Shown piece after piece: positions 51,047 through 51,144 of a DNA stretch of 51,144 bases. Numbering within the stretch: position 1 is the stretch's first letter; each line of letters opens with the position of its first letter. This DNA comes from Nanobdellota archaeon (GTDB lineage Archaea; Nanobdellota; Nanobdellia; Woesearchaeales; WJIZ01). The stretch covers positions 1-51,144 of the forward strand of contig JAGLMD010000057.1 in assembly GCA_023140175.1 (NCBI GenBank). The letters are read 5' to 3'. The notes beneath the pieces were generated by a model. That model made no database searches, was not told where the DNA came from, and saw only the letters and a list, made by a program, of their open reading frames with translations. Made by a program: the position numbers and the translations under genes.

Positions 51047-51144
51047 AATATAATTATATTTATATGTTCTTTTTCTAAATTTTATAAAACAACAACCAAA
51101 ATTTTACCACTCTAAAATAGTGTGTATTAAGCTAAACTATATTC

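Overview
The window is AT-rich archaeal DNA, most likely from a DPANN-type archaeon close to Woesearchaeota; the exact lineage is an inference. Archaeal marks read directly are: an archaeal-type ribosomal protein uS2, an archaeal SRP RNA (not a protein gene, 27149-27430, minus strand), a DUF54 exosome-associated RNA-binding protein, a TRAM protein, an archaeal/eukaryal-type TrpRS with KMSTS, a HerA-like ATPase, a presenilin-like intramembrane protease, a PGF-pre-PGF surface protein, and TATA boxes placed for short or absent leaders.

Region 1 (1-14.4 kb) is the most striking part. Operon A (86-7328) encodes a FabZ-like hot-dog dehydratase, a thiolase, a zinc-ribbon/OB(DUF35)-DUF362 fusion, a small zinc ribbon, a three-subunit 2-oxoacid:ferredoxin oxidoreductase (VorB/A/C type), a second thiolase and a FabG-like reductase. 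Operon B (8998-14388), with genes 0-5 nt apart, encodes an acyl-CoA dehydrogenase, EtfB, EtfA, two PlsC-type acyltransferases and a bacterial-type glycerol-3-phosphate dehydrogenase GpsA. Together they read as an ACP-free acyl-CoA elongation cycle (reverse beta-oxidation with R-hydroxyacyl intermediates) feeding assembly of bacterial-type diacylglycerol-3-phosphate. The VOR enzyme could supply branched acyl-CoA primers. Between the operons lies an eroded stretch: an Lrp C-terminal remnant, a RelE-type toxin-antitoxin pair and a kinase pseudogene.

Region 2 (14.4-16.3 kb, minus) holds uS2, ThpR and a TRAM protein with an acidic repeat tail. Region 3 (16.3-26.7 kb) holds branched-chain amino-acid genes (LeuB-like, IlvC, IlvD, IlvE) interspersed with an FAH-family enzyme, a tandem phosphoribosyltransferase, an MBL hydrolase, a membrane-anchored serpin and an AEC transporter. 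IlvC/IlvD make 2-oxoisovalerate, the presumed VOR substrate.

Region 4 (26.7-31.4 kb) has a divergent PAP2 protein, the SRP RNA, an MBL protein, a presenilin homologue, a frameshifted BRO-N antirepressor-like pseudogene with its small RHH partner, and a DUF54 protein. Region 5 (31.4-41.5 kb) is aromatic metabolism: a eukaryotic-type (AroQ-beta) chorismate mutase and an ACT-domain protein on minus, divergent from trpE-trpGD-trpCF-trpB-(53-aa GNAT remnant)-trpA, followed by rpe and trpS. Both trp fusions and the gene order match the enterobacterial arrangement.

Region 6 (41.5-51.1 kb) is cell envelope: small conserved proteins, a 1479-aa PQQ-propeller/PGF-pre-PGF surface protein, a HerA-like ATPase, a membrane-anchored parvulin-thioredoxin fusion and a second membrane thioredoxin-like protein. 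No CRISPR array, tRNA, rRNA or complete insertion sequence was seen. The last ~100 bases hold no gene.
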